Source: Gemmatimonas sp. (GTDB lineage: Bacteria > Gemmatimonadota > Gemmatimonadetes > Gemmatimonadales > Gemmatimonadaceae). From it: a DNA stretch of 64,000 nucleotides. The stretch's first letter is position 1. Every line of letters begins with the position of its first letter. The notes beneath the pieces are model-generated. The model made no database searches, was not told where the DNA came from, and worked only from the letters and a program-made list of their open reading frames with translations. The position numbers and the translations under genes were made by a program. Shown piece after piece: positions 36,411 through 45,909 of this stretch. The stretch is taken from the NCBI RefSeq assembly GCF_027531815.1, contig NZ_JAPZSK010000004.1, positions 248,001-312,000 of the forward strand. Reading direction: 5' to 3'.

Positions 36411-37352
36411 ATGCCTGTTCGCCTCCCGCCTCTCACCGAACGCCCTGCCCGCCTGTTGCTCGAGGGCATCGTGGACTACGCCGGCCTCTTTCCTCCCGCC
36501 GGGCTGGGGATGACGAAGGCCGTGCGCAACTTCGCGCATTATCGCGCCGGCGGCACCGGCTGGATGCTCGGGCGCTTCGTCTGTCCCGCGGCGCGGTTGC
36601 CCGAGTTCTCCGCGGCGGCCGATCCCCTGTTGCCGCGTGATGCGGGCGCCATCCCGTGGCGCCTCACGGTCACCGGCAGCGGACACGTGGAGGCGGATCT
36701 CGAGGCCATGCGGGCCTTCAACGAACGGCACCGTGTCTGCTTCGACGAGTGCGGGGCGACGGCCGACAGCTACGAGGTGCGGGTGTCCGGTGTCGAGGAG
36801 ATCGTCGCGCTCCATCAGCAGGTGCCGGCCACGCTCACCACGTGGATGGAAGTCCCGCTCGACGAGCAGTGCGGGCAGTATGTGGAAGCCATCGCGCGCA
36901 CCGGTCGCCGTGCCAAGATGCGAGCGGGCGGCGTGACGCCGGACGCCTTTCCGTCATCGGCCAGTATCGTGACCTTTCTCCGGGCACTCCTCACCTGCAA
37001 TGTGGTCGCCAAGGCCACGGCCGGCTTGCACCATCCCTTGCGCGGCGTGCATCGGCTGACCTACGAACCCGACGCGCCCACCGGCCGCATGTTCGGCTTT
37101 CTCAACGTCCTCCTGGCCGCCGCCGTCATGGCGGACGGGGCTCGCGATGTCGTCGTGCAGCAGGTACTCGAGGAGACCAACCCGGCCGCCCTGCAGGTCA
37201 ATGACACGCATCTCGCCTGGCATGGCCCCGACGACGCGGTAACCATCACGCGCGCCACGCTGCAGCAGGTACGCGAGCGCATGATCGCCAGCATCGGCTC
37301 CTGCTCCTTCACCGAACCGGTGGACGAGAGTCGCGCCCTCGGATGGGTGTGA
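36411..37352 (+). CDS. Unrecognised conserved-looking protein coupled to fumarylacetoacetase
   Basis: A 313-residue protein with no signal peptide or membrane segment, so probably cytoplasmic. It begins with a conserved-looking GIVDYAGLFPPAGLGM and has Cys/His-containing stretches (RVCFDECGAT; KATAGLHHPLRGVHRLTY) that could bind a metal or substrate. I do not recognise the family. The stop is separated by one base from the GTG of the fumarylacetoacetase gene, so the two are probably cotranslated and may share a metabolic role in aromatic amino-acid breakdown. It follows nadC by 29 bp. The upstream extension of the frame is inside nadC and is not used. Confidence 0.75.
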   Translation: MPVRLPPLTERPARLLLEGIVDYAGLFPPAGLGMTKAVRNFAHYRAGGTGWMLGRFVCPAARLPEFSAAADPLLPRDAGAIPWRLTVTGSGHVEADLEAMRAFNERHRVCFDECGATADSYEVRVSGVEEIVALHQQVPATLTTWMEVPLDEQCGQYVEAIARTGRRAKMRAGGVTPDAFPSSASIVTFLRALLTCNVVAKATAGLHHPLRGVHRLTYEPDAPTGRMFGFLNVLLAAAVMADGARDVVVQQVLEETNPAALQVNDTHLAWHGPDDAVTITRATLQQVRERMIASIGSCSFTEPVDESRALGWV

Positions 37353-37353
37353 C

Positions 37354-38703
37354 GTGACCTCCAACTCCGCCGGGATCGGCATGACCTCAGGACACCACGG
37401 CTTCGCCAGCAGTTGGGTGGCGTCGGCCAACGGCCACACCGACTTTCCGCTGCAGAACCTCCCCTTTGGCGTCTTTCGCCGCGCCGGCACCACGGAACTG
37501 CCGCGTGTGGGCGTTGCCATTGGCGACGAGATCCTCGACGTGTCGGCGTGTCTGGCCGCCGGATGCTGCGATGAGGCCGAGCCGCTGGCCCGGGAAGCGA
37601 TGCGCGCCTGTGCGTCGCCGGCGCTCAACGCCCTCATGGCCATGGGCACGGCAGCCCGCCGCGCTCTGCGCCGGGCGCTGCTCGACCTGCTGGACGTGAA
37701 CACCGCCGGACATCGTCAGCTCACCGCACGGCATGCCCTCGTGCCGCAACGGGACGCCGAGCTCCTGCTGCCGGTACAGGTCGGCGACTACACCGACTTC
37801 TACGCCTCGGTGCATCATGCGACCAATGTGGGCAGCATGTTCCGCCCCGATCAGCCGCTGCTGCCGAACTACAAGTGGATCCCCATCGGCTATCACGGCC
37901 GGGCCTCGAGTCTGGTGCCGTCCGGTACCCCCGTGGTGCGACCGCGTGGACAGCGCAAAGGGCCGTCGGACGCCGAACCCACCGTGGGCCCCTCACGCTC
38001 ACTCGATTATGAACTGGAGCTCGGTGCCTTCGTGGGCACCGGCAACCCGCTCGGGAGCGGCATCGACGTCCACCAGGCCGAGGACCATTTGTGGGGCCTG
38101 TGCCTGCTCAACGACTGGTCGGCGCGTGACCTGCAGGCCTGGGAGTACCAGCCACTGGGCCCCTTCCTGGCCAAGAACTTCGCCAGCACACTCGGGGCCT
38201 GGGTGGTGACGCTCGAGGCCCTCGAGCCCTTTCGCGCCCCACTGGCTGCACGGGCCGCACATGATCCCGCGCCGTTGCCGTACCTCGCCAGCGAGCACGA
38301 TCGCCTGTACGGGGGCTTTGCGATCACGGTGGAGGCGTGGCTGCGCACGGCGCGCATGCGCGCCGCCGGCGAACCGTCGCACCGCCTTTCCCACGGAACC
38401 TCGCTCGATCTGTACTGGAGTTTCGGGCAGATGCTGGCGCACCATGCCAGCAGCGGCTGCAACATGCGACCCGGGGATCTGCTGGGCAGTGGCACGATTT
38501 CCGGCCCCGCGCGCGACAGCCGCGGGTGCCTGCTCGAGTTGACCTGGCGCGGGGCCGAGCCCATCACCCTCCCCAACGGTGAGACGCGCGCCTTCCTCGA
38601 GGATGGCGACGAACTGACGCTCACTGCGTTCGCGGAGCGCGACGGGGTGCCCCGTATCGGCTTCGGGCAGTGCAGCGGTGAGGTTCGCGCCGCCCTCGCG
38701 TGA
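37354..38703 (+). CDS. Fumarylacetoacetase
   Basis: A 449-residue enzyme that hydrolyses fumarylacetoacetate to fumarate and acetoacetate, the last step of tyrosine degradation. The metal- and substrate-site motifs are present: DYTDFYASVHHATNVG (Asp and His), YELELGAFVG (paired Glu) and LNDWSARDLQAWEY (Asp). The N-terminal domain typical of true FAH proteins is also present, so this is not a generic FAA hydrolase. The start is GTG at 37354, one base after the previous stop; ATG at 37381 is possible. No other tyrosine-degradation gene lies nearby. Confidence 0.93.
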   Translation: MTSNSAGIGMTSGHHGFASSWVASANGHTDFPLQNLPFGVFRRAGTTELPRVGVAIGDEILDVSACLAAGCCDEAEPLAREAMRACASPALNALMAMGTAARRALRRALLDLLDVNTAGHRQLTARHALVPQRDAELLLPVQVGDYTDFYASVHHATNVGSMFRPDQPLLPNYKWIPIGYHGRASSLVPSGTPVVRPRGQRKGPSDAEPTVGPSRSLDYELELGAFVGTGNPLGSGIDVHQAEDHLWGLCLLNDWSARDLQAWEYQPLGPFLAKNFASTLGAWVVTLEALEPFRAPLAARAAHDPAPLPYLASEHDRLYGGFAITVEAWLRTARMRAAGEPSHRLSHGTSLDLYWSFGQMLAHHASSGCNMRPGDLLGSGTISGPARDSRGCLLELTWRGAEPITLPNGETRAFLEDGDELTLTAFAERDGVPRIGFGQCSGEVRAALA

Positions 38704-38782
38704 GGTCGAGCGGCTGATTCGCGGGATGCCAGGCCCCGAGGGACCGGCGGAACGCGACTCCTGCACCAGGCATTAGTCTCGT

Positions 38783-40174
38783 ATGCCGTCCGACTTGATG
38801 TTCGCCCGCTCGCAAATGGCGATGTCGCTGGCCTTCCACATCGTCTTTGCCGTGGTGGGCATCGGCATGCCGGCCCTCATGGTCATTGCCGAGTGGCGGT
38901 GGCTTCGCACGCGCGACACCGTGATGCTGGAATTGGCCAAACGCTGGGCCAAGGGTACCGCCATCCTCTTTGCCGTGGGCGCCGTGTCCGGCACCGTGCT
39001 CAGTTTCGAGTTGGGGCTGCTCTGGCCCACCTTCATGGAGCACGCCGGCGCCGTGATCGGCATGCCGTTCTCCCTCGAGGGGTTCGCGTTCTTCACCGAA
39101 GCCATCTTCCTCGGCATCTACCTGTACGCGTGGAAGCGGATTCCCCCGCGGGCCCATCTCGCCGCCGGCGTGGTGGTGGCCGTGAGCGGCGCACTCAGCG
39201 GGGCGTTCGTGGTGTGCGCCAACGCCTGGATGAACGCGCCGGCCGGCTTCACAATGGTGAACGGTGAGGTCACGAGCGTCGATCCCATCGCCGCCATGTT
39301 CAACGCGGCGGCGCCTGCCCAGATCGTGCACATGACGCTCGCCGCATTCGCCGCCACGGGCTTCGCGGTCGCCGGCATTCACGCCTATGCACTCTGGCGT
39401 GGCACGCTGCATCGGGCCTTCCATCGCGCCGCGCTGCAGATCGCGCTCATGATCGGCCTGCCGACGGCGCTCCTTCAGCCGCTCAGCGGCGACTGGAGTG
39501 CCCGTGGCGTCGCCGAGCGCCAGCCGGTGAAGCTCGCCGCCATGGAGGGACACCTGCGGACCGGGCCGGCGGCGTTCGTGATCGGGGGGTGGCCCAATCC
39601 CGAAACCCTCGAGCACCGCGGGGCCATCGAGATTCCCGGGGCTCTCTCGTGGCTGCTGCACGGCGATCCCGCCGCGGTCGTGCCTGGGATCGACAGTGCG
39701 CCGGCCGATGAGCGGCCGCCGCTCGCCATTGTGCACCTCGCCTTTCAGATCATGGTGGGCTGCGGGACGCTCATGGCGCTGCTCGCGCTGTGGGGCGCCT
39801 GGCGCTGGTGGCAGCGGCGCGGCGGTGGTGGGGTCGCGCTGCCCGACGATCGGCGTTTCCTCCTGGCCATCATGCTGGCCGCACCCTTGGGGTTCATTGC
39901 GCTCGAAGCCGGGTGGACTGTCACCGAGGTGGGACGGCAGCCGTGGATCGTGCAGGGCATCCTGCGCACCGCCGATGCCGTGACGCCCATGCCGGGACTC
40001 GGAGTGACCTTTGCCCTCTTCACCGTGCTGTATATCGGGCTGGCGATTGCCGTGGTGTTCCTGCTCTGGCGGCAGATCCTCAAGACGGGCGTCACCCCTG
40101 TGCCGTTGGGCGTCACGAGCGAGCTCCCGTTGCCCTCGCGACTCTCGGGCACGCATCCCACCCCACGTTCGTAA
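38783..40174 (+). CDS. cydA: Cytochrome bd-type quinol oxidase subunit I
   Basis: A 463-residue inner-membrane protein with about nine hydrophobic segments. It starts RSQMAMSLAFHIVFA, with the haem ligand His 19, and contains GTVLSFELGLLWP, with the conserved Glu of the haem b595/d region. It is shorter than E. coli CydA and lacks a long Q-loop, as in cyanide-insensitive (CioA-type) or short-Q-loop oxidases. It reduces oxygen with quinol electrons. The stop overlaps the cydB start by one base (TAATG). No cydX or cydCD is in the window. Confidence 0.94.
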   Translation: MPSDLMFARSQMAMSLAFHIVFAVVGIGMPALMVIAEWRWLRTRDTVMLELAKRWAKGTAILFAVGAVSGTVLSFELGLLWPTFMEHAGAVIGMPFSLEGFAFFTEAIFLGIYLYAWKRIPPRAHLAAGVVVAVSGALSGAFVVCANAWMNAPAGFTMVNGEVTSVDPIAAMFNAAAPAQIVHMTLAAFAATGFAVAGIHAYALWRGTLHRAFHRAALQIALMIGLPTALLQPLSGDWSARGVAERQPVKLAAMEGHLRTGPAAFVIGGWPNPETLEHRGAIEIPGALSWLLHGDPAAVVPGIDSAPADERPPLAIVHLAFQIMVGCGTLMALLALWGAWRWWQRRGGGGVALPDDRRFLLAIMLAAPLGFIALEAGWTVTEVGRQPWIVQGILRTADAVTPMPGLGVTFALFTVLYIGLAIAVVFLLWRQILKTGVTPVPLGVTSELPLPSRLSGTHPTPRS

Positions 40175-41235
40175 TGAACCCGGCGGAACTCACCTGGACG
40201 CTGCCGCACATTGTCGCCGGGGTCATGGTGCTCTCCCTCAACGCCTATGTGCTGCTGGGCGGAGCGGACTTCGGCGGCGGGGTCTGGGACTTCTTCGCGC
40301 GCGGCCACCGACGCGACGAACAGCGGGCGCTGATCGCCGAGGCGATCGGTCCCATCTGGGAGGCCAATCATGTGTGGCTCATCCTCGTGGTGGTGCTGCT
40401 CTTCACCTGCTTTCCCAAGGCCTTTGCGCATCTGGCCACCGAACTCCACGTGCCCATTACCATCATGCTGGTGGGCGTCGTGTTGCGTGGGTCGGCCTTC
40501 ACCTTCCGCACGTACGACAGCAAGCGCGATGCGGTCCAGCGCCGCTGGGGGCGTATCTTCTCCATCGCCAGCCTGCTCACGCCCGTTGTCCTCGGCGTCT
40601 GTCTCGGCGCTGTGGCGGGAGGACTGGTCCCCATGCGTCCGGCATCGCAAGCCGCCACACTGACCTTCATGGACCGCTTCGTGAACCCCTGGTTCATGTC
40701 GCCGTTTCCGTGGGCCGTCGGCTTGCTGACCTTGCTGCTCTTCGCCTTTCTGGCCGCCGCCTATCTCACCGTGGAGGCACCGGAAGGCCCGCTGCGGGAT
40801 CTCTTCTGTCGCCGCGCGCAGCAATCACAGGTGGCGCTGCTCATCACGGCGGTCGCAACGCTGGTGGTGGCACGGGCCGAGGACCCCCAGCTGTTCGCCG
40901 GGCTCACGCGCGGAAGCACGGCGCTGGCCATGCTCGGTACCACCGCGCTGGCCGCCGCCACCACGCTCTGGGCGCTTGCGACGCGTCGCTTCCAGCTGGC
41001 GCGCCTTGCCGCCGCCGCCCAGGCGAGCTTCATCCTCTGGGGCTGGGCATGGACGCAGTTTCCCTGGCTCCTCCCTCCCGATCGCACCATCACCGCGCTC
41101 GCCGCGCCTCGCATCACGCTGCAGCTCACGCTCGGGGCCTTGTGCGTTGGCACCGCCATCCTGCTGCCGAGCTTCGTGTATCTGTTCCGCGTCTTCAAGA
41201 GTGGCGAAACGGTCTTCGGCGCTGATCAGCCCTGA
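40174..41235 (+). CDS. cydB: Cytochrome bd-type quinol oxidase subunit II
   Basis: A 353-residue polytopic protein whose N-terminus (NAYVLLGGADFGGGVWDFFA) is diagnostic for CydB/CioB, followed by IGPIWEANHVWLI near residue 58. It forms the heterodimer with CydA in the inner membrane. The ATG at 40174 shares its A with the cydA stop codon, so translation is coupled. The upstream extension of the frame lies within cydA. Confidence 0.95.
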   Translation: MNPAELTWTLPHIVAGVMVLSLNAYVLLGGADFGGGVWDFFARGHRRDEQRALIAEAIGPIWEANHVWLILVVVLLFTCFPKAFAHLATELHVPITIMLVGVVLRGSAFTFRTYDSKRDAVQRRWGRIFSIASLLTPVVLGVCLGAVAGGLVPMRPASQAATLTFMDRFVNPWFMSPFPWAVGLLTLLLFAFLAAAYLTVEAPEGPLRDLFCRRAQQSQVALLITAVATLVVARAEDPQLFAGLTRGSTALAMLGTTALAAATTLWALATRRFQLARLAAAAQASFILWGWAWTQFPWLLPPDRTITALAAPRITLQLTLGALCVGTAILLPSFVYLFRVFKSGETVFGADQP

Positions 41236-41291
41236 GCCCCCGGCACGACGGGCCTTACCGGAACTCCGGTTGCGGCCGTAACTTGCGGCCC

Positions 41292-41987
41292 ATGCGCCCA
41301 GACCTCATTCGCGTGGTCCTCGTCGACGACCACCAGATCGTCCGCTCGGGACTCAAAGCCGTTCTCGCTACCGCCAAGGACATCATCGTGGTAGGCGAAG
41401 GCGGGAGCGGCAAGGATGCGCTGGTCCTCGCCGAACGGCTCGATCCGCACGTGATCGTCATGGATCTCTCCATGCCCGACATGGACGGCCTGACCGCCAC
41501 CCGCGAACTGCAGAAGGCCAACGCCACGCGGACGCCGAGCCCCGACGAGCCAGCCACCCGACGTGTACTCGTCCTCACCATGCACACGGAAGACGAGCAC
41601 CTCGTGGCGTTGCTGGAAGCCGGCGCCGGGGGGTATCTGCTCAAGTCGGTCGCCGATCGTGAACTCGTGGATGCCGTGCGTACCGTTGCCGCAGGCGATG
41701 TGTACGTGCAGCCCACCGCGGCACGTGCCCTCGCGCGCGGGCTGGCGAAGCGCGACGGCAACGCCGAGGAGCGAACACGCTTCGAGAAGCTCACCGACCG
41801 CGAGCAGGTGGTATTGCGCATGGTCGCCGAAGGGTACACGGCGCCGGAAATCGGTGAGCACCTCACCATTTCGCCCAAGACGGTCGACACGTACAAGCAG
41901 CGCATCGGCGAAAAGCTGGGCCTCACGCATCGCACCGACTACGTGAAATTCGCCCTCAAGCTGGGGTTGCTCAAGAACGACGCCTGA
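41292..41987 (+). CDS. NarL/FixJ-type response regulator (orphan)
   Basis: A 231-residue regulator. The receiver domain has the acidic pair in VLVDDHQ, the phospho-acceptor Asp in VIVMDLSMPDMDG and the switch Thr/Lys region (LTMHTEDE; GYLLKSV). The C-terminal LuxR-type helix-turn-helix (about 165-225) reads LTDREQVVLRMVAEGYT. The inter-domain segment is about 30 residues. No histidine kinase is adjacent, so the partner is encoded elsewhere. The ATG at 41292 is preferred over a TTG three codons upstream. It has no Shine-Dalgarno; a TA-rich TAACTT lies 7 nt upstream. Confidence 0.92.
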   Translation: MRPDLIRVVLVDDHQIVRSGLKAVLATAKDIIVVGEGGSGKDALVLAERLDPHVIVMDLSMPDMDGLTATRELQKANATRTPSPDEPATRRVLVLTMHTEDEHLVALLEAGAGGYLLKSVADRELVDAVRTVAAGDVYVQPTAARALARGLAKRDGNAEERTRFEKLTDREQVVLRMVAEGYTAPEIGEHLTISPKTVDTYKQRIGEKLGLTHRTDYVKFALKLGLLKNDA

Positions 41988-42002
41988 TCGTCGCGCGCGC
42001 GG

Positions 42003-43856
42003 TCAGTCCGGAAGGCGGTCGACTGCGCGCTGCTGCGCGTCTCGGGTGAGACTCCACGCCGGGAGCGGCGGCACGGCGACATCCATCAGCGCATCACTCG
42101 ACGCATAGCCGCGCTCGTCGCGCACGCGCGCGGCGATGCGGCGGCGCAGGTCGTCGATGCCCTCACCGGTCTTGCCGTCGAGTTCATCGCGATGGGCGCT
42201 GAAACGACGGCCGCTCTGCAGGCAGAACAGCTCCGTCAGGGCGATCTCGCGTGCGCACGCATCCACCCCGCGCTCGTCGATCAGCTGCTGCGTGCGTGAG
42301 ATGGTGGTGCAGCGCGCGTACAGTTCGATGGCCATGTCGGCCAGGCGCTCCACCACCAGCTGCCGCTGCAGTATCTCCTTGCGGTGCGTCGTGATGGCCT
42401 GCTGCGTGGCCTTGGCGAGTTCGGCGACGTGCCGTTCCACATAGGTGGCATGCGTGCGCAGGGAGGCGTGCAGCGTGGCCTGGAAGCGATCACGTCGGCC
42501 GAACGCGCTGGCCACCTTGTCGGCCGCGTAGCCCGACACCAGTACCCAGTTCTGGATGGGGTTCTTGAGCGCACCGGCAAGCTCCTTGAGCTCCTCGGCC
42601 GGCCCTTGGATGCCGTTGAGTCCCACGAACAGACGCAGGATCTCGTTGGCGCCTTCGAAGATGCGATTGATGCGGGCATCACGCAGGTACCGCTCGTACG
42701 GCCATGGCTTCACGAAGCCTCGGCCCCCGGCCAGCTGCACCAGCTCGTCGGAGCTGCGCCACACCAGCTCACTCGCAAACACCTTCACGCAGGCGGCCTC
42801 CAGCGACGCGTCCACGGTCGTGCTGTCCAGCGCTGCAGCGAGTGCGCCCACCATCGCATCGGCGGCGTACGTCTCGCTGGCCATGGTGGCCATCTTGCGC
42901 TGCGTGATCTCGAAGCTCGCCAGCGGACCGCCGAACTGCGTGCGCGCCTCGGCGTAGCGGGTGAATTCTCCCAGCAGCTTCTTGCAGGCCGCCGTGCACC
43001 CCGATGCCAGTGACAGACGACCGGCATTGAGGGCATTCACCGCCACGCGGAAGCCCTTGCCCACCTCTCCGAGCACGTGGTCGTCGGGCACGAAGAGATC
43101 CTCGAACACGAGCTCCGCCTGCGTGGACCCACGGATGCCGAGCTTGCGGATCGTGCCATCGACGCGAAAGCCGGGCATGTCGGGACGCACGATGAAGGCG
43201 GTGGGACGCCGCACCGTTTCGCCGTTCCGCTCGAGCGGCGTCTGGGCAAAGGTGGCCACCACGCCAGCCCGCTGGCCGTTGCCAATCCAGTGCTTGCGCC
43301 CGTTGAGGACCCAGCCGGTGCCGTCGGGGTGCCGGTCGGCGCGTGTCACGATGTGCTGCGCATCCGATCCGGTTTCCGGTTCGGTCAGCGCATACGCGGC
43401 CAGCGTCTCGCCCCGCGCGAGCGCCGGCAGGTACCGCGCCTTCTGGGATTCGTTGCCGGCAATGACCAGCGCCTTGCTGCCCAGTCCGCAGTGCACGCCA
43501 ATGAGTACCCCGAGCGACGCATCGATGGACGCCACGGCGCCGAACACCCGCGCATACGCGCTCGCCGACAGCCCCAGACCGCCGTACGCCGTGGGAATCG
43601 TGAGCGCCAGCAGCCCCGCGGCGGCAAAGCCCCGGATGACTTCTTCGTCGATCCCTTCCTGCTCATCGAAGCGCCGCGGGTCGATGAGCCCCGACGCGAC
43701 CATCCCGTTCACCGCGTCCACCAGCCGATGCACCGTCCGCGCCTCCTCGGGATCGCGTACGTCCAGCGTGACCGGATACGGGAAGAGCAGCGATTCGTTG
43801 ATGTCGCCGGCGAACAGATCACGCAGGAACGACGGCGTGGCAGCAGTGGTGGTCAT
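42003..43856 (-). CDS. Long-type acyl-CoA dehydrogenase (VLCAD/ACAD9-like)
   Basis: A 617-residue flavoenzyme with the acyl-CoA dehydrogenase fold (about 70-450) and a C-terminal extension of about 160 residues, as in very-long-chain enzymes. Visible motifs are AYALTEPETGSDA (FAD/substrate), TAFIVRPDMPGF, and RIFEGANEILRLFVG, whose Glu is the likely catalytic base. It would carry out the first step of fatty-acid beta-oxidation, passing electrons to ETF. The ATG at 43856 is chosen because the longer frame upstream runs into a terminator and the next gene. No other beta-oxidation gene is adjacent. Confidence 0.9.
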   Translation of the reverse strand: MTTTAATPSFLRDLFAGDINESLLFPYPVTLDVRDPEEARTVHRLVDAVNGMVASGLIDPRRFDEQEGIDEEVIRGFAAAGLLALTIPTAYGGLGLSASAYARVFGAVASIDASLGVLIGVHCGLGSKALVIAGNESQKARYLPALARGETLAAYALTEPETGSDAQHIVTRADRHPDGTGWVLNGRKHWIGNGQRAGVVATFAQTPLERNGETVRRPTAFIVRPDMPGFRVDGTIRKLGIRGSTQAELVFEDLFVPDDHVLGEVGKGFRVAVNALNAGRLSLASGCTAACKKLLGEFTRYAEARTQFGGPLASFEITQRKMATMASETYAADAMVGALAAALDSTTVDASLEAACVKVFASELVWRSSDELVQLAGGRGFVKPWPYERYLRDARINRIFEGANEILRLFVGLNGIQGPAEELKELAGALKNPIQNWVLVSGYAADKVASAFGRRDRFQATLHASLRTHATYVERHVAELAKATQQAITTHRKEILQRQLVVERLADMAIELYARCTTISRTQQLIDERGVDACAREIALTELFCLQSGRRFSAHRDELDGKTGEGIDDLRRRIAARVRDERGYASSDALMDVAVPPLPAWSLTRDAQQRAVDRLPD

Positions 43857-43876
43857 GAGAAAGCCTGGAGGAATGC

Positions 43877-43915
43877 ACACCGGGGCCGCCACATGCCGTG
43901 GCGGCCCCGGTGTGA
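43877..43915 (-). terminator. Perfect hairpin after the Big_2 gene
   Basis: A perfect 17-bp inverted repeat (43877-43893 with 43899-43915) with a 5-nt loop between the Big_2 lipoprotein stop and the acyl-CoA dehydrogenase start. No T-run follows. It probably ends the Big_2 transcript. Confidence 0.72.
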
Positions 43916-43963
43916 AAGCTACTGCCTGGTACCGGGCCCGTGTGGGTCCGCGGCGGCGACCGC

Positions 43964-45682
43964 CTATTCGCGCCGTATCGGCACCGGCACGGGCAGCGTC
44001 ACCGTGACGTTCACGCGCGTGGCCTTGCCCTGCGCCTGCCCGTTTGCGTTCAGCGCCTGCAGTGTCAGCGTGGCCGTGCCGAGCTGCAGCCCAGCCACCG
44101 ACACCTGCGCTGTGGTCGTGACCGACTGCGCATTGGCCACCGCCGGATTGTCGCTGCGGATCTCGACGGTGCGGTTGCGCAGCACGTTCCCCTGGGCATC
44201 GCGCACCTCGATGGCAAAGGGCAGCGTCGCCCCCCGCGGGAGCGAGAAGGAGAGCGGGGCCACGATCGTGTCCACGGCAATCTGCTGAATGAGCAGCGAC
44301 GCCTGAGCCGACCGATTCTCCGAGGTGGCGAAGATATTGACGACGCCAGCGGACACGGTGGTGACGAACCCGCTCTGGTTCACGCTGGCACGCGTGGGGT
44401 CGGAGCTGAGCCATTCCACGGGCCGATCGGTCACCTCCGTCCCCGCCGAGTCGGTGACCGTGGCCCGGAACTGCACCGTCTGCCCTTCGATCACGTTGGC
44501 CTGCAAGGGCGTGACCTGCACGGTGGCTACCGGGATGCGCGTCACCTGCAGCGTCACCGTGTCGGCGACGTTGTCGGCGCGGGCAATGATGCGCGCCGTA
44601 CCGAGCGAGAGGCCGGTGACGATGCCGGCCTGCGTGACCTGGATGACCGTGGGGGTGTTCGTGCTCCACACCGGTGCCCGGCCGGTGATGGCCGTGTTGG
44701 CGGAGTCGAAGAGTGTGGCCTGGAAGGCGCGCGGGACCGCCAGCCGCAGCGAGCCGATACGCGGCGCAATCACCACCTGCGCAATGCGCGGATCGACCGC
44801 TTCTACGGTGGCGCTGCAGGTTACCGCCGGGAACTCGACCGACGACGCGGTGATGGTGGCGGTACCGGAGCGACGGGTGGTCGCGAAACCGGTCGCCGAC
44901 ACCGCGGCCACATTTTCATTGCTGCTCGACCATGCCACGGCGCGGCCGAGGGTGGGCACGATGTTGTTGGCGGTGTCGCGCAGCGTGAGCGTGGGCTGCA
45001 CTCCCTGGCCCGTCGTCACCCGGAAACTGGTCGGCGACAACGAGCATGATCCAATCGGAATTTCCGTCACGATGACCTGCGCCTGGCCCAGCGTCTGGTC
45101 GGTCTCGGCGGTGATGACCACCGTGCCGGTACCGACGGCCGTGACGAGGCCCGCCTGGTCTACCGAGGCGATCGCCGTATTGCTCGACGTCCATCGGAAG
45201 GTGCGCCCCTGAATGATCAGGTTCGCGGCGTTGCGTGCCGTGGCCGCCAGCTGGCGCGTATTCGTGCGGCGCAGGGTGATTGCGGCCGGGTTGATGGTCA
45301 CGGTGGCCGCCGCTTCCGGGGTTACGGTGACGGCCACGGCGGCGCTCTTGCCGTCGGCCACCGCCGACACGGTCGCCGTTCCCACCGACACGGCAATCAC
45401 ACTGCCTTCGGCCGTTACCGTGGCGACAGCCGTGTTGCTCGAGGAATAGTTGATCCGCTTGTCGGCGATGGTGTTGCCATCACAGTTGAACGCGGTGCCC
45501 ACGATCGTCGCCGTGCCATTCACCGGCAGCGTCAGCGTTGCCGGCGCCACGCTGATCGTGCAGGCGCTGGGCGGCCGCAGATCGAGACAGGCGGCGGTGG
45601 TACCCAGCGTCGCCACCAGGGCGGCGGCGCCCAGCCGGCGGGCGCCACGGGAGAAGGACACAATGTGCGCTGCGACCCGCAT
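43964..45682 (-). CDS. Big_2 (bacterial Ig-like) repeat lipoprotein
   Basis: A 572-residue exported protein with an N-terminal hydrophobic stretch ending ATLGTTAACLD; the Cys near residue 32 suggests a lipoprotein, though the lipobox is weak. The rest is about six Ig-like Big_2 repeats of 80-95 residues, each with a VxWxSSNxxxAxV core and a GxxTVTA-like end (for example RWTSSNTAIASVDQAGLVTA). Such repeats form surface stalks or adhesins. No effector domain is seen. The ATG at 45682 is preferred over upstream in-frame starts because it begins the signal. A strong hairpin follows the stop, and the gene is divergent from the glycosyltransferase across 227 bp. Confidence 0.88.
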   Translation of the reverse strand: MRVAAHIVSFSRGARRLGAAALVATLGTTAACLDLRPPSACTISVAPATLTLPVNGTATIVGTAFNCDGNTIADKRINYSSSNTAVATVTAEGSVIAVSVGTATVSAVADGKSAAVAVTVTPEAAATVTINPAAITLRRTNTRQLAATARNAANLIIQGRTFRWTSSNTAIASVDQAGLVTAVGTGTVVITAETDQTLGQAQVIVTEIPIGSCSLSPTSFRVTTGQGVQPTLTLRDTANNIVPTLGRAVAWSSSNENVAAVSATGFATTRRSGTATITASSVEFPAVTCSATVEAVDPRIAQVVIAPRIGSLRLAVPRAFQATLFDSANTAITGRAPVWSTNTPTVIQVTQAGIVTGLSLGTARIIARADNVADTVTLQVTRIPVATVQVTPLQANVIEGQTVQFRATVTDSAGTEVTDRPVEWLSSDPTRASVNQSGFVTTVSAGVVNIFATSENRSAQASLLIQQIAVDTIVAPLSFSLPRGATLPFAIEVRDAQGNVLRNRTVEIRSDNPAVANAQSVTTTAQVSVAGLQLGTATLTLQALNANGQAQGKATRVNVTVTLPVPVPIRRE

Positions 45683-45909
45683 GCAGGTCCGTCCTGGAAC
45701 AAAGGAGGTGGAAAACGACGGTGCCGAAACGGCACACACCGGGAACTACTACACAAGACGCCCAGTCTCGGAACGCCGTAACCCTCACAATTGCGGCTCA
45801 CCGGGCGCGTACGCTCCACTGCAACCTGACCAGACAGGCATTCCGCAGCAAGCGGCGTCAACGGCGCGCCGTAGCCATCCCTGGCTTCATCGGTCAACTT
45901 TCGCCCCCG

